Part shown: positions 7,428-16,059 of the stretch, in pieces
How positions within the stretch are numbered: position 1 is the first letter of the stretch
How the letters are laid out: every line of letters begins with the position of its first letter
Origin: Falsiroseomonas sp050563525
GTDB taxonomy: Bacteria; Pseudomonadota; Alphaproteobacteria; Acetobacterales; Acetobacteraceae
NCBI RefSeq assembly: GCF_050563525.1
Contig: NZ_JBNXUN010000011.1
Span: forward strand, 1-64,000
Length of the DNA stretch: 64,000 nt
Reading direction: 5' to 3'
Program-made: the position numbers and the translations under genes
The notes under the pieces: model-generated
Told to the model about the DNA's origin: nothing
What the model saw: only the letters and a program-made list of their open reading frames with translations
Databases searched by the model: none

Positions 7428-9025
7428 GCCTGCTGCGGGTCGAGGGCCTGACCGTCGCGCTGCCGTCCGGCGCGGACCGGGCGCATGCGGTCACCGACAT
7501 CTCGTTGCATGTCGACGCCGGCGAGATCCTGTGCGTCGTCGGCGAATCCGGTTCCGGCAAATCCATCACCGCCAATGCCGTGATGGGCCTGCTGCCGCCC
7601 GGGCTGCCGCGCCGCGCCGGGCGCATCTGGCTGGGCGAGACGGAGCTTACGGCGCAGTCGCCGGAACAGCTGCGCGAATTGCGCGGCAGCCGCATGGCGA
7701 TGATCTTCCAGGAACCGATGACGGCGCTGAACCCGCTCATGCGGGTCGGCGACCAGATCGCGGAAGCGCTGGCGGTGCATGGCGAGGGTCGCCGCGCACG
7801 GGACCGCGTGCCGGAACTGTTGGCCGCCGTGAACCTGCCCGACCCTGCGGCGCTGGCGCAGGCCTATCCGTTCCGCCTCTCGGGCGGCCAGCGCCAGCGC
7901 GTGATGATCGCCATGGCGCTGGCGCTGGAGCCCGCGCTGCTGATCGCGGATGAGCCGACGACAGCGCTGGATGTCACGACGCAGATGCAGATCCTGCGCC
8001 TGATCCGGGAAATCCAGTCGCGGCGCGGCATGGGCGTGATGTTCATCACCCATGACTTCGGCGTGGTGGCGGAAGTCGCCGACCGCGTCGCAGTGATGCA
8101 GCTCGGCCGCATCGTGGAACAGGGACCGGCGGCGGAGATCCTGAACCAGCCGCAGCACCCCTACACCCAGGCACTGATTGCCGCCGTGCCGCATGGCGCA
8201 CCTGCCGCGCGACCGGCCGTTGGCGGCACCGTGGTGCTGGAAGGCAGGGGCGTGTCCAAAACCTACAGCCGCGGCGGCTGGTTCAGCGCCAAGACGACGG
8301 TACGCGCGGTGCACGACGCGGATTTCGTGCTGCACCAGGGCGAGACGCTTGGCCTGGTCGGCGAATCCGGCAGCGGCAAATCCACCCTCGCGCGCTGCGT
8401 TGTAGACTTGGTGCATCCCGAGGCAGGGCAGATGTTGTTCCACGGGCAGGATCTGCGGCCACTGTCGCGCGCCGCCCGCAAGCCCTTCCGCAAGCGCATC
8501 CAGATGGTGTTCCAGGACCCGTATGCTTCGCTTAACCCGCGCCGCAAGGTGGGGGAGATCATCGCCGAAGGCCCCATCACCCATGGCACGCCGCGCGCCG
8601 CCGCGATGGACCGCTCGCGGGATCTGCTGCGTCTGGTCCAGCTCGATGCCGGCGCGATGGACCGCTTTCCGCATGAATTCAGCGGCGGGCAGCGCCAACG
8701 CATCGGCATCGCGCGTGCGCTGGCAATGGAACCGGAACTGCTGATCGCGGATGAGCCGGTTTCCGCGCTGGATGTGTCCGTGCAGGCGCAGGTGCTGGAG
8801 TTGTTGGCGGATATCCGCCGCCGGCTCGGCCTGACCATGCTGTTCATCACGCACGACCTGCGCGTCGCCGCGCAGATCTGCGACCGCATCGCCGTCATGC
8901 AGCGCGGCGCGATCGTGGAGATGGGACCGACCGGGGAGGTATTCGGCGCACCGGCCCACGCCTATACAAGGCAGCTTCTGGACAGCATCCCCGGAAGGGG
9001 CTGGACTCCGCCGACCATTTCGTGA
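7424..9025 (+). CDS. Fused dipeptide ABC transporter ATPase (DppD-DppF in one chain)
   Basis: A 533-residue protein with two complete ABC ATPase domains. The first has Walker A GESGSGKS at residues 40-47, signature LSGGQRQRVMIAMAL and LIADEPTTALD. The second has Walker A GESGSGKS at 313-320, signature FSGGQRQRIGIARAL and LIADEPVSALD. Both end in the oligopeptide-transporter C-terminal region (QHPYTQALIAAVP; AHAYTRQLLDSIP). DppD and DppF are often separate; the fusion supplies both nucleotide sites for the two upstream permeases in one chain. The start overlaps the permease stop by four bases. Confidence 0.93.
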   Translation: MSLLRVEGLTVALPSGADRAHAVTDISLHVDAGEILCVVGESGSGKSITANAVMGLLPPGLPRRAGRIWLGETELTAQSPEQLRELRGSRMAMIFQEPMTALNPLMRVGDQIAEALAVHGEGRRARDRVPELLAAVNLPDPAALAQAYPFRLSGGQRQRVMIAMALALEPALLIADEPTTALDVTTQMQILRLIREIQSRRGMGVMFITHDFGVVAEVADRVAVMQLGRIVEQGPAAEILNQPQHPYTQALIAAVPHGAPAARPAVGGTVVLEGRGVSKTYSRGGWFSAKTTVRAVHDADFVLHQGETLGLVGESGSGKSTLARCVVDLVHPEAGQMLFHGQDLRPLSRAARKPFRKRIQMVFQDPYASLNPRRKVGEIIAEGPITHGTPRAAAMDRSRDLLRLVQLDAGAMDRFPHEFSGGQRQRIGIARALAMEPELLIADEPVSALDVSVQAQVLELLADIRRRLGLTMLFITHDLRVAAQICDRIAVMQRGAIVEMGPTGEVFGAPAHAYTRQLLDSIPGRGWTPPTIS

Positions 9026-9032
9026 GGTCCGC

Positions 9033-10319
9033 ATGAAGCTCGACACCGGCGCCCGCCGCGCCATCCTGGAGGCCTGCGATTCGCTGCGCGCGGAAGGCGA
9101 GCAGGCGCTGATGCGACTGGTGCGCTGCCCCTCCACGCTTGGCAACGAACAGTCGGCGCTGAACGAGATGGCCCGGGTGTATGAGAGCCTTGGCCTCGCG
9201 CCCGTACGCGTGCCGACCGACCCCACCGCGCTTGCCGGTCATCCCGGCTTCTCGCCGCCGTTGATCGGCTACGAAGGCCGCGACAACGTGGTGGCGACGC
9301 ATCGGCCGCGCGCGACGAAGGGCCGCAGCTTGGCCCTCCAAGGCCATGTCGACGTGGTGCCGGAAGGCGCCGAGGATGAATGGACCACGCCGCCCTACGA
9401 GCCTGCCATCCGCGGCGGCCGCATGTATGGCCGCGGCGCCGGCGACATGAAGGCCGGCATCATGAGCTACGTCACCGCCTTCCGCGCCCTGAAGCTGGCC
9501 GGCTTGCAGCCGGCGGCGGAGGTGCAGATGCAGTCGGTGATCGAGGAGGAATGCACCGGCAATGGGGCGCTGGCCGCGATGCTCGCGATGCCGAAGGCCG
9601 ATGCCGTCATCATCCCCGAACCCGGCCCCGGGCTGCCGGCGCTGTACACGGCAGAGGTCGGCGTGATCTGGGCCTGGGTCACCGTAACCGGCCGACCGGC
9701 GCATGTGCGGGACAAGCAGGCGGGCGTGAACGCGGTGGAAGCCGCCATGTCCATCTGGACGCGCTTCGAGGCCTATGAGCGCGAGATGAACCGCGGCGAG
9801 GTGATCCACCCGAGCTTCCGCGGCGTGAATCACCCGGTGAACGTCAACCTTGGCACCTTCACCGGTGGCGAGTGGAATTCTTCGGTGCCCACACGCGCCA
9901 CGCTCGGCCTGCGCGTCGGCGTGATGATGGGCAACACCGCCGCCAGCGTGCGCGCCGACATCGAGCGTATCACGGAGGAAGCGCGTGGCGATCCGGCGAT
10001 GAAGGGCGCCAAGGTCAGGCTGGAGTTCAAGGGGTTCATGGCCGACCCCTGCGTCTTCGACCTGTCCGCCGAAATCGTGCAGGACTCCATGCGCAACTTC
10101 GCCGACCTCACCGGCAACGAGCTTCGCAAGTACCCCGCCACCGGCCTGACCGATGGCCGCTTCTTCGCGCTGTACCAGGGCACGCCCGTCGCCTGCTTCG
10201 GGCCGGACGCGCAGGATATCCACGGCATCGACGAGAGCGTCGGCATGGACAGCATGCACGACATCACCCGGACCATCGCGATCACCATGGCCGAATGGTG
10301 TGGAGTCGAATCCGCATGA
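9033..10319 (+). CDS. M20 family metallopeptidase (ArgE/DapE/ACY1 type)
   Basis: A 428-residue cytoplasmic di-zinc amidohydrolase. The first metal motif is GHVDVVP at about residues 108-114. The second is YGRGAGDMKAG near 132-142, and the glutamate pair EEECTGNG follows. The dimerisation domain begins near TGRPAHVRDKQAGVNAVEAA. Members remove acyl groups from amino acids or cleave dipeptides. It starts eight bases after the ATPase gene, so imported peptides or acyl-amino acids are the likely substrates. The exact acyl group is unknown. Confidence 0.9.
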   Translation: MKLDTGARRAILEACDSLRAEGEQALMRLVRCPSTLGNEQSALNEMARVYESLGLAPVRVPTDPTALAGHPGFSPPLIGYEGRDNVVATHRPRATKGRSLALQGHVDVVPEGAEDEWTTPPYEPAIRGGRMYGRGAGDMKAGIMSYVTAFRALKLAGLQPAAEVQMQSVIEEECTGNGALAAMLAMPKADAVIIPEPGPGLPALYTAEVGVIWAWVTVTGRPAHVRDKQAGVNAVEAAMSIWTRFEAYEREMNRGEVIHPSFRGVNHPVNVNLGTFTGGEWNSSVPTRATLGLRVGVMMGNTAASVRADIERITEEARGDPAMKGAKVRLEFKGFMADPCVFDLSAEIVQDSMRNFADLTGNELRKYPATGLTDGRFFALYQGTPVACFGPDAQDIHGIDESVGMDSMHDITRTIAITMAEWCGVESA

Positions 10320-11554
10320 GCACCAACTTCCGACCGTCCGGCGTGCGGCTGTGGGACAGCCTGATGGAATACGCCCGCATCGGCGCCACGGCGAAGGGCG
10401 GCAACAACCGGCAGACGCTGACGGACCTGGATTCCGAGGCGCGAGCGCTGCTGCAACGCCAGGCGGAAGCGGCCGGCGCGACGCTGACACTCGACCGGGT
10501 CGGCAACATGGTGCTGACGCGCCCAGGGCGCGATCCTGGGCGGAAACCTGTCGCCATCGGCAGCCACCTGGATACCCAGCCGACTGGCGGCAAGTTCGAT
10601 GGCGTGCTCGGCGTGCTGGCCGGCCTTGAGATCCTGCGCGCGCTGGATGAGGCGGGGATCGAGACGGAGGCGCCGATTGCGCTGGTCAACTGGACCAATG
10701 AGGAAGGCGCTCGATTCTCCCCGCCCATGATGGGCAGCGGCGCCGCCATGGGCATCTTCCCCGAGACCGAGGTGCTGGCGAAGACCGACAGCGCCGGCGC
10801 GACCTTCGGCGCCGAACTCTCGCGAATTGGCTGGGCCGGCGCGGCCGATCCGGCGGCTCTCCAGGATCTCGAAGCTTATTTCGAGGTGCATATCGAACAG
10901 GGCCCGGTACTGGAGAAGCTCGGCCTCGACCTCGGCATCGTCACCCACGCGCTGGCGCAGCACTGGTTCGAGGTGACGGTCACCGGTGAAGAGGCGCATG
11001 GCGGCAGCGCCATGGCCGGCCGCCGCGATGCGATGATGGGCGCGGCGGAGATGATGCTGGCGATCGAGCGCGCCGCGTTGTCCGCCGGCGCACGCGCGAC
11101 GGTCGGCCGCCTGACCGTGCATCCGGACAGCCGCAACGTCGTGCCGGGCCGCATCTGGTTCAGCCTGGATACAAGGCACGACGACGAGCACAAGCTGGCG
11201 GCGCTCGCCGAGTTCCTGCGCGCGGAGGCCGCTGCCATCGGCACGCGGCGCGGCATCGCCATCGCCGTGGAGGATTTCTGGATCTCACCCGCCACGCCCT
11301 TCGATGCCGCGTTGGTGACGCGACTGCGGGAGGCGGCGGTGGCGCGCGGCACGAAGTTCCAGGAGATGCCGACGGCGATCGGCCACGACGCCGTCTATTG
11401 CGCGCGCCGCGTGCCGAGCGTGATGGTGTTCGTGCCCTGCCATGGCGGCATGAGCCACAACGAGGCGGAATCGATCACACCGGAATGGGCGGAGGCCGGG
11501 CTGCTGGTGCTGGCGGATGCGGTGCTGGCCACTGCCGGCATCGCGAAGGGCTAG
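10316..11554 (+). CDS. Zn-dependent hydrolase, hydantoinase/carbamoylase (allantoate amidohydrolase) family
   Basis: A 412-residue M20-related enzyme of the N-carbamoyl-L-amino-acid hydrolase/allantoate amidohydrolase family. It shows GSHLDTQPTGGKFDGVLG (first metal His and Asp), WTNEEGARFSPPMMGSG (bridging Glu) and FEVHIEQGPVLE. The C-terminal segment MPTAIGHDAVYCARRVP holds the last metal region. The ATG overlaps the stop of the M20 gene (ATGA). Placed last in a peptide-type transport operon, it could open carbamoyl amino acids or ureides. It ends in a CTAG shared with the convergent hydrolase gene. Confidence 0.9.
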   Translation: MSTNFRPSGVRLWDSLMEYARIGATAKGGNNRQTLTDLDSEARALLQRQAEAAGATLTLDRVGNMVLTRPGRDPGRKPVAIGSHLDTQPTGGKFDGVLGVLAGLEILRALDEAGIETEAPIALVNWTNEEGARFSPPMMGSGAAMGIFPETEVLAKTDSAGATFGAELSRIGWAGAADPAALQDLEAYFEVHIEQGPVLEKLGLDLGIVTHALAQHWFEVTVTGEEAHGGSAMAGRRDAMMGAAEMMLAIERAALSAGARATVGRLTVHPDSRNVVPGRIWFSLDTRHDDEHKLAALAEFLRAEAAAIGTRRGIAIAVEDFWISPATPFDAALVTRLREAAVARGTKFQEMPTAIGHDAVYCARRVPSVMVFVPCHGGMSHNEAESITPEWAEAGLLVLADAVLATAGIAKG

Positions 11555-12330
11555 CGCAGGAAGTCCAGCACCGCCGCGTTGAACGCCTCCGGCTGCTCCC
11601 ACTGCGCCGCATGTCCGCATTCTGACAGGATGCGCAGGGTGCTGCCGGGAATCGCCCGGGCGAAGTCCCGGAACACCGGCGGCGGCGCCCACAAATCCGC
11701 ATCGCCGCCGATCAGCAGCACCGGCATCGCCAGCCGCCCAAGCGCCGCGCGGTCCAGGCGGTTGCGGCAGGGCTGGACCACTTTCGGGCCGGGGATCGCG
11801 GCATGTTCCAGCGCCAGCCAGCGCGCCACGCCCTCCGGCTCGGCGGCGCGATAGGCCGGGCCCAGCTCGCGGAAATCCGCCGGCATGGCGGCGAAGCCCG
11901 GCGGCCGCAGGGCGGTGCTGCGTGCGACATGGTCCGCATCCTCCAGCCCCATATGGGTGCAGGCCAGCACCAGCCGGCTGACCCGCTTTGGATGTGACAG
12001 CGCGAAATCCAGCGCCACGATCGCCCCCTGCGCGCAGCCCACCAGATGCGCCCGCGACACGCCGAGATGATCCAGCATCTCCGCCAGATCATCTACCGCG
12101 AAGCCGGGTTCCCCCGTCGCAGGCGAATCCATGTGACCACGCCGGGAATAGCCGATGACGCGATAGCCCGCCGCCGCCAGCACGTCACGCTGATGGTCCC
12201 AGACGGCGTGGCTGCCGGTGCCCGGATGAAGCAACACCAGCGCCGTGCCGTCGCCGCCCGTGTCCCAATAGGCCATCGGTGCGCCGCCGATCATGGCCTG
12301 GCGGAGTGGTGGCGGGTTGGCGTCGGGCAT
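11551..12330 (-). CDS. Alpha/beta hydrolase-fold protein lacking the usual nucleophile
   Basis: A 259-residue cytoplasmic alpha/beta hydrolase resembling 3-oxoadipate enol-lactonase and related esterases. The oxyanion-side motif LLHPGTGS, the acid region IGGDADLWAP and the terminal histidine CGHAAQW are present. The nucleophile elbow, normally GxSxG, reads GCAQG, putting Ala at residue 100. The start MPDANPPPLR is preceded by a GGAG-containing site. It lies divergent from the M81 gene and convergent with the carbamoylase-type gene, sharing a CTAG for both stops. It may be a non-hydrolytic member, a pseudoenzyme, or use a different residue. Confidence 0.8.
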   Translation of the reverse strand: MPDANPPPLRQAMIGGAPMAYWDTGGDGTALVLLHPGTGSHAVWDHQRDVLAAAGYRVIGYSRRGHMDSPATGEPGFAVDDLAEMLDHLGVSRAHLVGCAQGAIVALDFALSHPKRVSRLVLACTHMGLEDADHVARSTALRPPGFAAMPADFRELGPAYRAAEPEGVARWLALEHAAIPGPKVVQPCRNRLDRAALGRLAMPVLLIGGDADLWAPPPVFRDFARAIPGSTLRILSECGHAAQWEQPEAFNAAVLDFLR

Positions 12331-12410
12331 GGCGGGATTCTCCTGCGGCAGAGTCTTCGCATGGCCGCGCCTGCCTGCCACCCTCGCGCGGCAACACGGA
12401 GCGGACATTG

Positions 12411-13913
12411 ATGCGCATCGCCATCGGCGGCTTTCTGCATGAAAGCCATTCCTTTGCGCCGATCCCAACGCGCTGGGCGGATTTCCTCGCACCCGGCGGC
12501 TGGCCCGCTGTGCAGCGCCCGGCGACGCTGCTGGACACGCTGCGGCCTTCCGCCGTGCCCGCCGCCGGCGCCATTCGCGTGGCGGAACAGGCGGGCGTGG
12601 CGCTGGCGCCACTGTCCTGGGGTTTTGCGAATCCAGCCGGGCCGGTCACCGCGGAGGCCTTCGAGCGGCTGGCCGCGCTGATCTTCCACGACCTCCAGGC
12701 AGCCCTCGACGAAGGCCCGCTGGACGGCCTGTATCTCGACCTGCACGGCGCCATGGTGGCGGAGCACTTCCCGGATGCGGAAGGCGAGTTGCTGCGCCGC
12801 GCGCGGGCGATCCTCGGCCCGGACGTGCCGATCACCGCCAGCCTTGATCCGCACTGCAACCTGACAGCGGCGATGGTGCAGCACGCCGATGCGCTGGCGC
12901 CCTTCCGCACCTATCCGCATGTCGACATGAAGGAAGCCGGCGGCCGCGCGATGCAGCTTCTGTTCGACCGCATCGCCCTCGGCCGGCCCTTCGCCAAGGC
13001 GTTCCGCCAGCTCGACTACCTGATCCCCATCACCGGCCAATGCACCCTGGTGCCGCCGATGGCCGATGCGATGGCGGCGCGTGCGGAGATTTCGGCGCGG
13101 AGCGGTGCCGCCGAACTCGGCCTGTGCTTCGGCTTCCCCTATGCCGATTTCGCCGACTGCGGCGCGGCCATCTGCGCCTTCGCCGCGGACCAGGCCACAG
13201 CCGATGCCGCTGCCGATGCGATGATCGCGGACCTGGCGGCACGCGAAGCCGCCTTCGCGCCCGACATCCACGAGGCGGCGGCCGGCGTCGCCAAGGCGAT
13301 CGGCCTTGCGCGCCTGGCGCAGCGCCCCATCGTGCTGGCGGATACGCAGGACAATCCTGGCGGCGGCGGTCATGGCGACACCACGGGGCTGCTGGCGGAA
13401 CTCATCCGGCAGAAGGCGGAGGGCGCCGTGCTGGCGCTGATCAACGACGCCGAGAGCGCACGCGCCTGCCACGCGGCCGGGGAGGGGGCGGAGGTGACGC
13501 TGTCCCTCGGCGGCAAGTCGGATGGCGCGCCGCTCGCCGTGGTGGCGCGGGTGCTGAAGCTGACGGATGGCCGGTTCACCTGCACCGGCCCGATGGCCGG
13601 CGGCAACCAGGCCGACCTCGGCCCAACCGCGCTCATCGCCCCGCAGCCGGGCGTTCGCGTCATCGTGACCTCGCGCAAGATGCAGGCCTATGACCAGGCG
13701 CTGTTCCGCCATGTCGGGGTCGAGCCGGCCGAGCAGCGCATCCTCGCGCTGAAGTCGAGCGTGCATTTCCGCGCGGATTTCCAGCCGATCGCGGAGGCCG
13801 TGCTGGTCGTCGCGGCGCCAGGGCCGGTGGTGGCGGACCCGGCGACGCTGCCCTTCACGCGGCTCCGCCCGGGCCTGCGGCTACGCCCGGGGGACAATCG
13901 CCGGACCGACTGA
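12411..13913 (+). CDS. M81 family metallopeptidase (MlrC type)
   Basis: A 500-residue zinc enzyme of the MlrC family, named after the microcystin-degrading peptidase; most bacterial members have unknown substrates. It starts MRIAIGGFLHESHSF, the conserved N-terminal motif with a metal histidine. It carries YLDLHGAMVAEHFPDAEGE and, in the second half, DTQDNPGGGGHGDTTG, both family hallmarks. The C-terminal MlrC domain contains SRKMQAYDQALFRHVG. The length is normal. It fits the peptide and amide catabolism theme of the neighbouring operon, though it is transcribed separately from a divergent promoter region at 12331-12410. Confidence 0.9.
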   Translation: MRIAIGGFLHESHSFAPIPTRWADFLAPGGWPAVQRPATLLDTLRPSAVPAAGAIRVAEQAGVALAPLSWGFANPAGPVTAEAFERLAALIFHDLQAALDEGPLDGLYLDLHGAMVAEHFPDAEGELLRRARAILGPDVPITASLDPHCNLTAAMVQHADALAPFRTYPHVDMKEAGGRAMQLLFDRIALGRPFAKAFRQLDYLIPITGQCTLVPPMADAMAARAEISARSGAAELGLCFGFPYADFADCGAAICAFAADQATADAAADAMIADLAAREAAFAPDIHEAAAGVAKAIGLARLAQRPIVLADTQDNPGGGGHGDTTGLLAELIRQKAEGAVLALINDAESARACHAAGEGAEVTLSLGGKSDGAPLAVVARVLKLTDGRFTCTGPMAGGNQADLGPTALIAPQPGVRVIVTSRKMQAYDQALFRHVGVEPAEQRILALKSSVHFRADFQPIAEAVLVVAAPGPVVADPATLPFTRLRPGLRLRPGDNRRTD

Positions 13914-13982
13914 TCTCCGGCCCTGGCGCGCGGCGCAGTTCCCGCTTATCTGCGGAATCTCACTGGCCGAGGCATTCGAGAC

Positions 13983-14471
13983 TTGCTCCGACCCAGCCGC
14001 ACCGATCGCCCGGCGTCGCCGGTGCCGCTCCGCGTGGAGCGCATCGTCGCGCTGCCCGACGGTTTCGAGGATTTGGCGGCCGATGCAACGGCCGCCGGGC
14101 ACCGGATGCTGGACGTGCTGCGGGAGGATTGGCACGCCGGCACGCTGCGCTTCGATGGCTGGGGCGAGGCTCTGTTCGCCGCCCATGTCGGCCAGGCGCT
14201 GGTGGGCGTCTGCGGGCTGACGCGGGATCCCTACCTGTCGAAGGACCGGGTGGGACGGGTGCGGCGGCTGTATGTGCGGCGCGCAGCGAGGCGAGCCGGC
14301 GCGGGACGCGCGCTGGTGGAAGCGGTGGCGGCGCAGGCCCTGGGCTGCGGCTATCCGCGCCTGCGGGTCCGGGCACCGGTTTCGGCCTTCGCCTTCTACG
14401 AAGCCTGCGGGTTCCTTCGCGCTGTGGGCGAGCCTGCCGCCACCCACTCCCGGCCCCTGGTCACCGGCTGA
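13983..14471 (+). CDS. GNAT family N-acetyltransferase
   Basis: A 162-residue acetyltransferase fold. The segment VGRVRRLYVRRAARRAGAGR is the acetyl-CoA pyrophosphate-binding loop, followed by ALVEAVAAQA. The C-terminal FAFYEACGFLRA is the usual last GNAT motif. The start shown is a TTG, because no ATG precedes the conserved core in frame; ATG starts further in would remove part of the N-terminal strand. The substrate is unknown. It is convergent with the sugar kinase gene and overlaps its 3' end by 11 bases. Confidence 0.7.
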   Translation: MLRPSRTDRPASPVPLRVERIVALPDGFEDLAADATAAGHRMLDVLREDWHAGTLRFDGWGEALFAAHVGQALVGVCGLTRDPYLSKDRVGRVRRLYVRRAARRAGAGRALVEAVAAQALGCGYPRLRVRAPVSAFAFYEACGFLRAVGEPAATHSRPLVTG

Positions 14472-15381
14472 GCAGGTCCCGCACCGCGGCCTCGCGCGGG
14501 ATGGGCGCGACGGCGCCGTAGCCAAGTGTGGACAAGGCCGCGGCGGCGTTGGCGTAGCGCGCGGCGTCGGTTACGGCATCGCCTGCGGCAAGCCTGGCCA
14601 GCAGCGAACCCGCAAAAGTATCGCCCGCGCCGGTCGCGTCCACGGCCTGCACCACGAAACCCGGGATGTGCTGGCGGCCATCCCGCGTCGCCACCAGCAC
14701 CCCCTCCGCCCCCAGCTTCAGCAACACCAGCGGGCAGAGCCGGAGGTAGAAATCCGCGATCGCCTGCGGCTGGTCCAGCCCGGTCAGCGCCTTCGCATCG
14801 TCGAAGGACGGGAAGGCGATATCCGCCATCGCCACGGCCGCGTGGATGCAGGCCGCCGCGCGCGCCAGCGGCCACAGGCGTAGGCGCAGGTTGGTGTCGA
14901 GGGACACGTTCACGCCGGCCTGCCGCGCCACGGCGATGGCGTGGAACGCCGCATCGCAGGCGCTGTCGGAAATGCCGAGGCTGATGCCGGACAGGTGCAG
15001 GAATCGGGCCTGGCGGATCGCCGGCTCCGGCACGTCGCGCGGGGCCATGCGGCTGGCGGCGCTGCCGCGGCGATAGAAGGTGAAGTCGTGGCCCTGCGGG
15101 CCGTGGCTGACGAAGTAGATGCCGGTCGGCGCATCCGGGTCGGTGCGGACGCGGCCGGCGTCGACGCCTTCCGCCGCCCACAGGTCGCGAAAACTCTGGC
15201 CGGGGCGGTCATCGCCGAGATGCGCCAGCATGCCCACCTTGGCGCCGCTGCGGGCGGCGGCGATGGCGGCGTTGGAGGCGTCGCCGCCATGGCCTTCCAG
15301 GTACAGGCTGCGCCCATCCGGCGTCGTCGGCTGCTGGTTGTACTCCAGCATCGGCTCGCCGAGGCAGAGGATGTCCGCCAT
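14461..15381 (-). CDS. kdgK: PfkB family sugar kinase, probable 2-dehydro-3-deoxygluconate kinase
   Basis: A 306-residue ribokinase-family enzyme, predicted to phosphorylate 2-keto-3-deoxygluconate to KDPG. Visible motifs are ILCLGEPMLEYNQQ at the start, the glycine-rich GHGGDASNAAIAAARSGAK, DTNLRLRLW and the ATP/catalytic motif DATGAGDTFAG. It begins at MADILCLGEP, whose ATG overlaps the stop of the aldolase gene just upstream. The pairing with KDPG aldolase is the main reason for choosing KdgK over other sugar kinases. Together the two would turn KDG from hexuronate or galactonate breakdown into pyruvate and glyceraldehyde 3-phosphate. Confidence 0.85.
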   Translation of the reverse strand: MADILCLGEPMLEYNQQPTTPDGRSLYLEGHGGDASNAAIAAARSGAKVGMLAHLGDDRPGQSFRDLWAAEGVDAGRVRTDPDAPTGIYFVSHGPQGHDFTFYRRGSAASRMAPRDVPEPAIRQARFLHLSGISLGISDSACDAAFHAIAVARQAGVNVSLDTNLRLRLWPLARAAACIHAAVAMADIAFPSFDDAKALTGLDQPQAIADFYLRLCPLVLLKLGAEGVLVATRDGRQHIPGFVVQAVDATGAGDTFAGSLLARLAAGDAVTDAARYANAAAALSTLGYGAVAPIPREAAVRDLLSR

Positions 15382-16055
15382 CAGGCTTGCTGCTGGCCGA
15401 GCGCGTCGCGCGCTGCGGCCTCCACCGCCGCCCGGTCGCCGCGGGCCAGCAGCGCCTCGTCCACCAGCCGGCCGCCCATGCCGACGAAGGCGGCGCCGGC
15501 GGCCATGTAGTCCGGCGCGGTGCGGGCATCGACGCCGCCGGTCGGGCAGAAGGCGACCTGCGGGAACACCGAGCGCAGCGCCTTGATATGCGCCGGGCCG
15601 CCCGCGGAATTCGCCGGGAAGATCTTCACCACATCGGCACCAGCGGCCAGCGCGGCGCGGACTTCGGTGGGCGTCAGCGCACCGAGCATGGCAATGGCCT
15701 CCGCCGCATGCGCGGCATCCGCGACCTCCGCATCGACCCAGGGCGCGACCAGGAACCGCGCGCCGGCGGCGAGGCAGGCTTCCGCCGTGGCGCGGTCCGG
15801 CACCGTGCCGGCGCCGACCAGCAAAGCCGGGTCGCTGGACAGGTCGCGGATCAGCGCGGTGGCGTCGGGCACCGTCATGGTGATCTCGAACACCGTCATG
15901 CCGGCGCCGCGCAACCACTCGACGGCGCGGGCAGCGAGGGCTGCGCTGCTGGTGCGGACCACCGGGATGATGCGGGCCTGGCGCAGGACGGGCAGCAGGG
16001 CATGGGTCACGGCGGTCACTCCCGGGGATGGCGCCCGCTTCGCGCGGCTCGTCAT
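15381..16055 (-). CDS. eda: KDPG/KHG aldolase
   Basis: A 224-residue class I aldolase that splits 2-keto-3-deoxy-6-phosphogluconate into pyruvate and glyceraldehyde 3-phosphate. It shows IIPVVRTSSA, the catalytic glutamate in FEITMTVPDA, LLVGAGTV, the Schiff-base lysine in VVKIFPANSAGG and the phosphate-binding CPTGGVDA. The N-terminus (MTSRAKRAPSPG) is about 15 residues longer than usual, so a later start near the VTHALLP segment is possible. It is translationally coupled to the kinase gene. The RpiR-family gene lies just upstream on the same strand. Confidence 0.9.
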   Translation of the reverse strand: MTSRAKRAPSPGVTAVTHALLPVLRQARIIPVVRTSSAALAARAVEWLRGAGMTVFEITMTVPDATALIRDLSSDPALLVGAGTVPDRATAEACLAAGARFLVAPWVDAEVADAAHAAEAIAMLGALTPTEVRAALAAGADVVKIFPANSAGGPAHIKALRSVFPQVAFCPTGGVDARTAPDYMAAGAAFVGMGGRLVDEALLARGDRAAVEAAARDALGQQQA

Positions 16056-16059
16056 ATCC

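Noticed and set aside
8895..10490. A 531-codon frame antisense to the M20 peptidase gene
   Set aside because: The opposite strand has all catalytic motifs of a known family; this frame has none.
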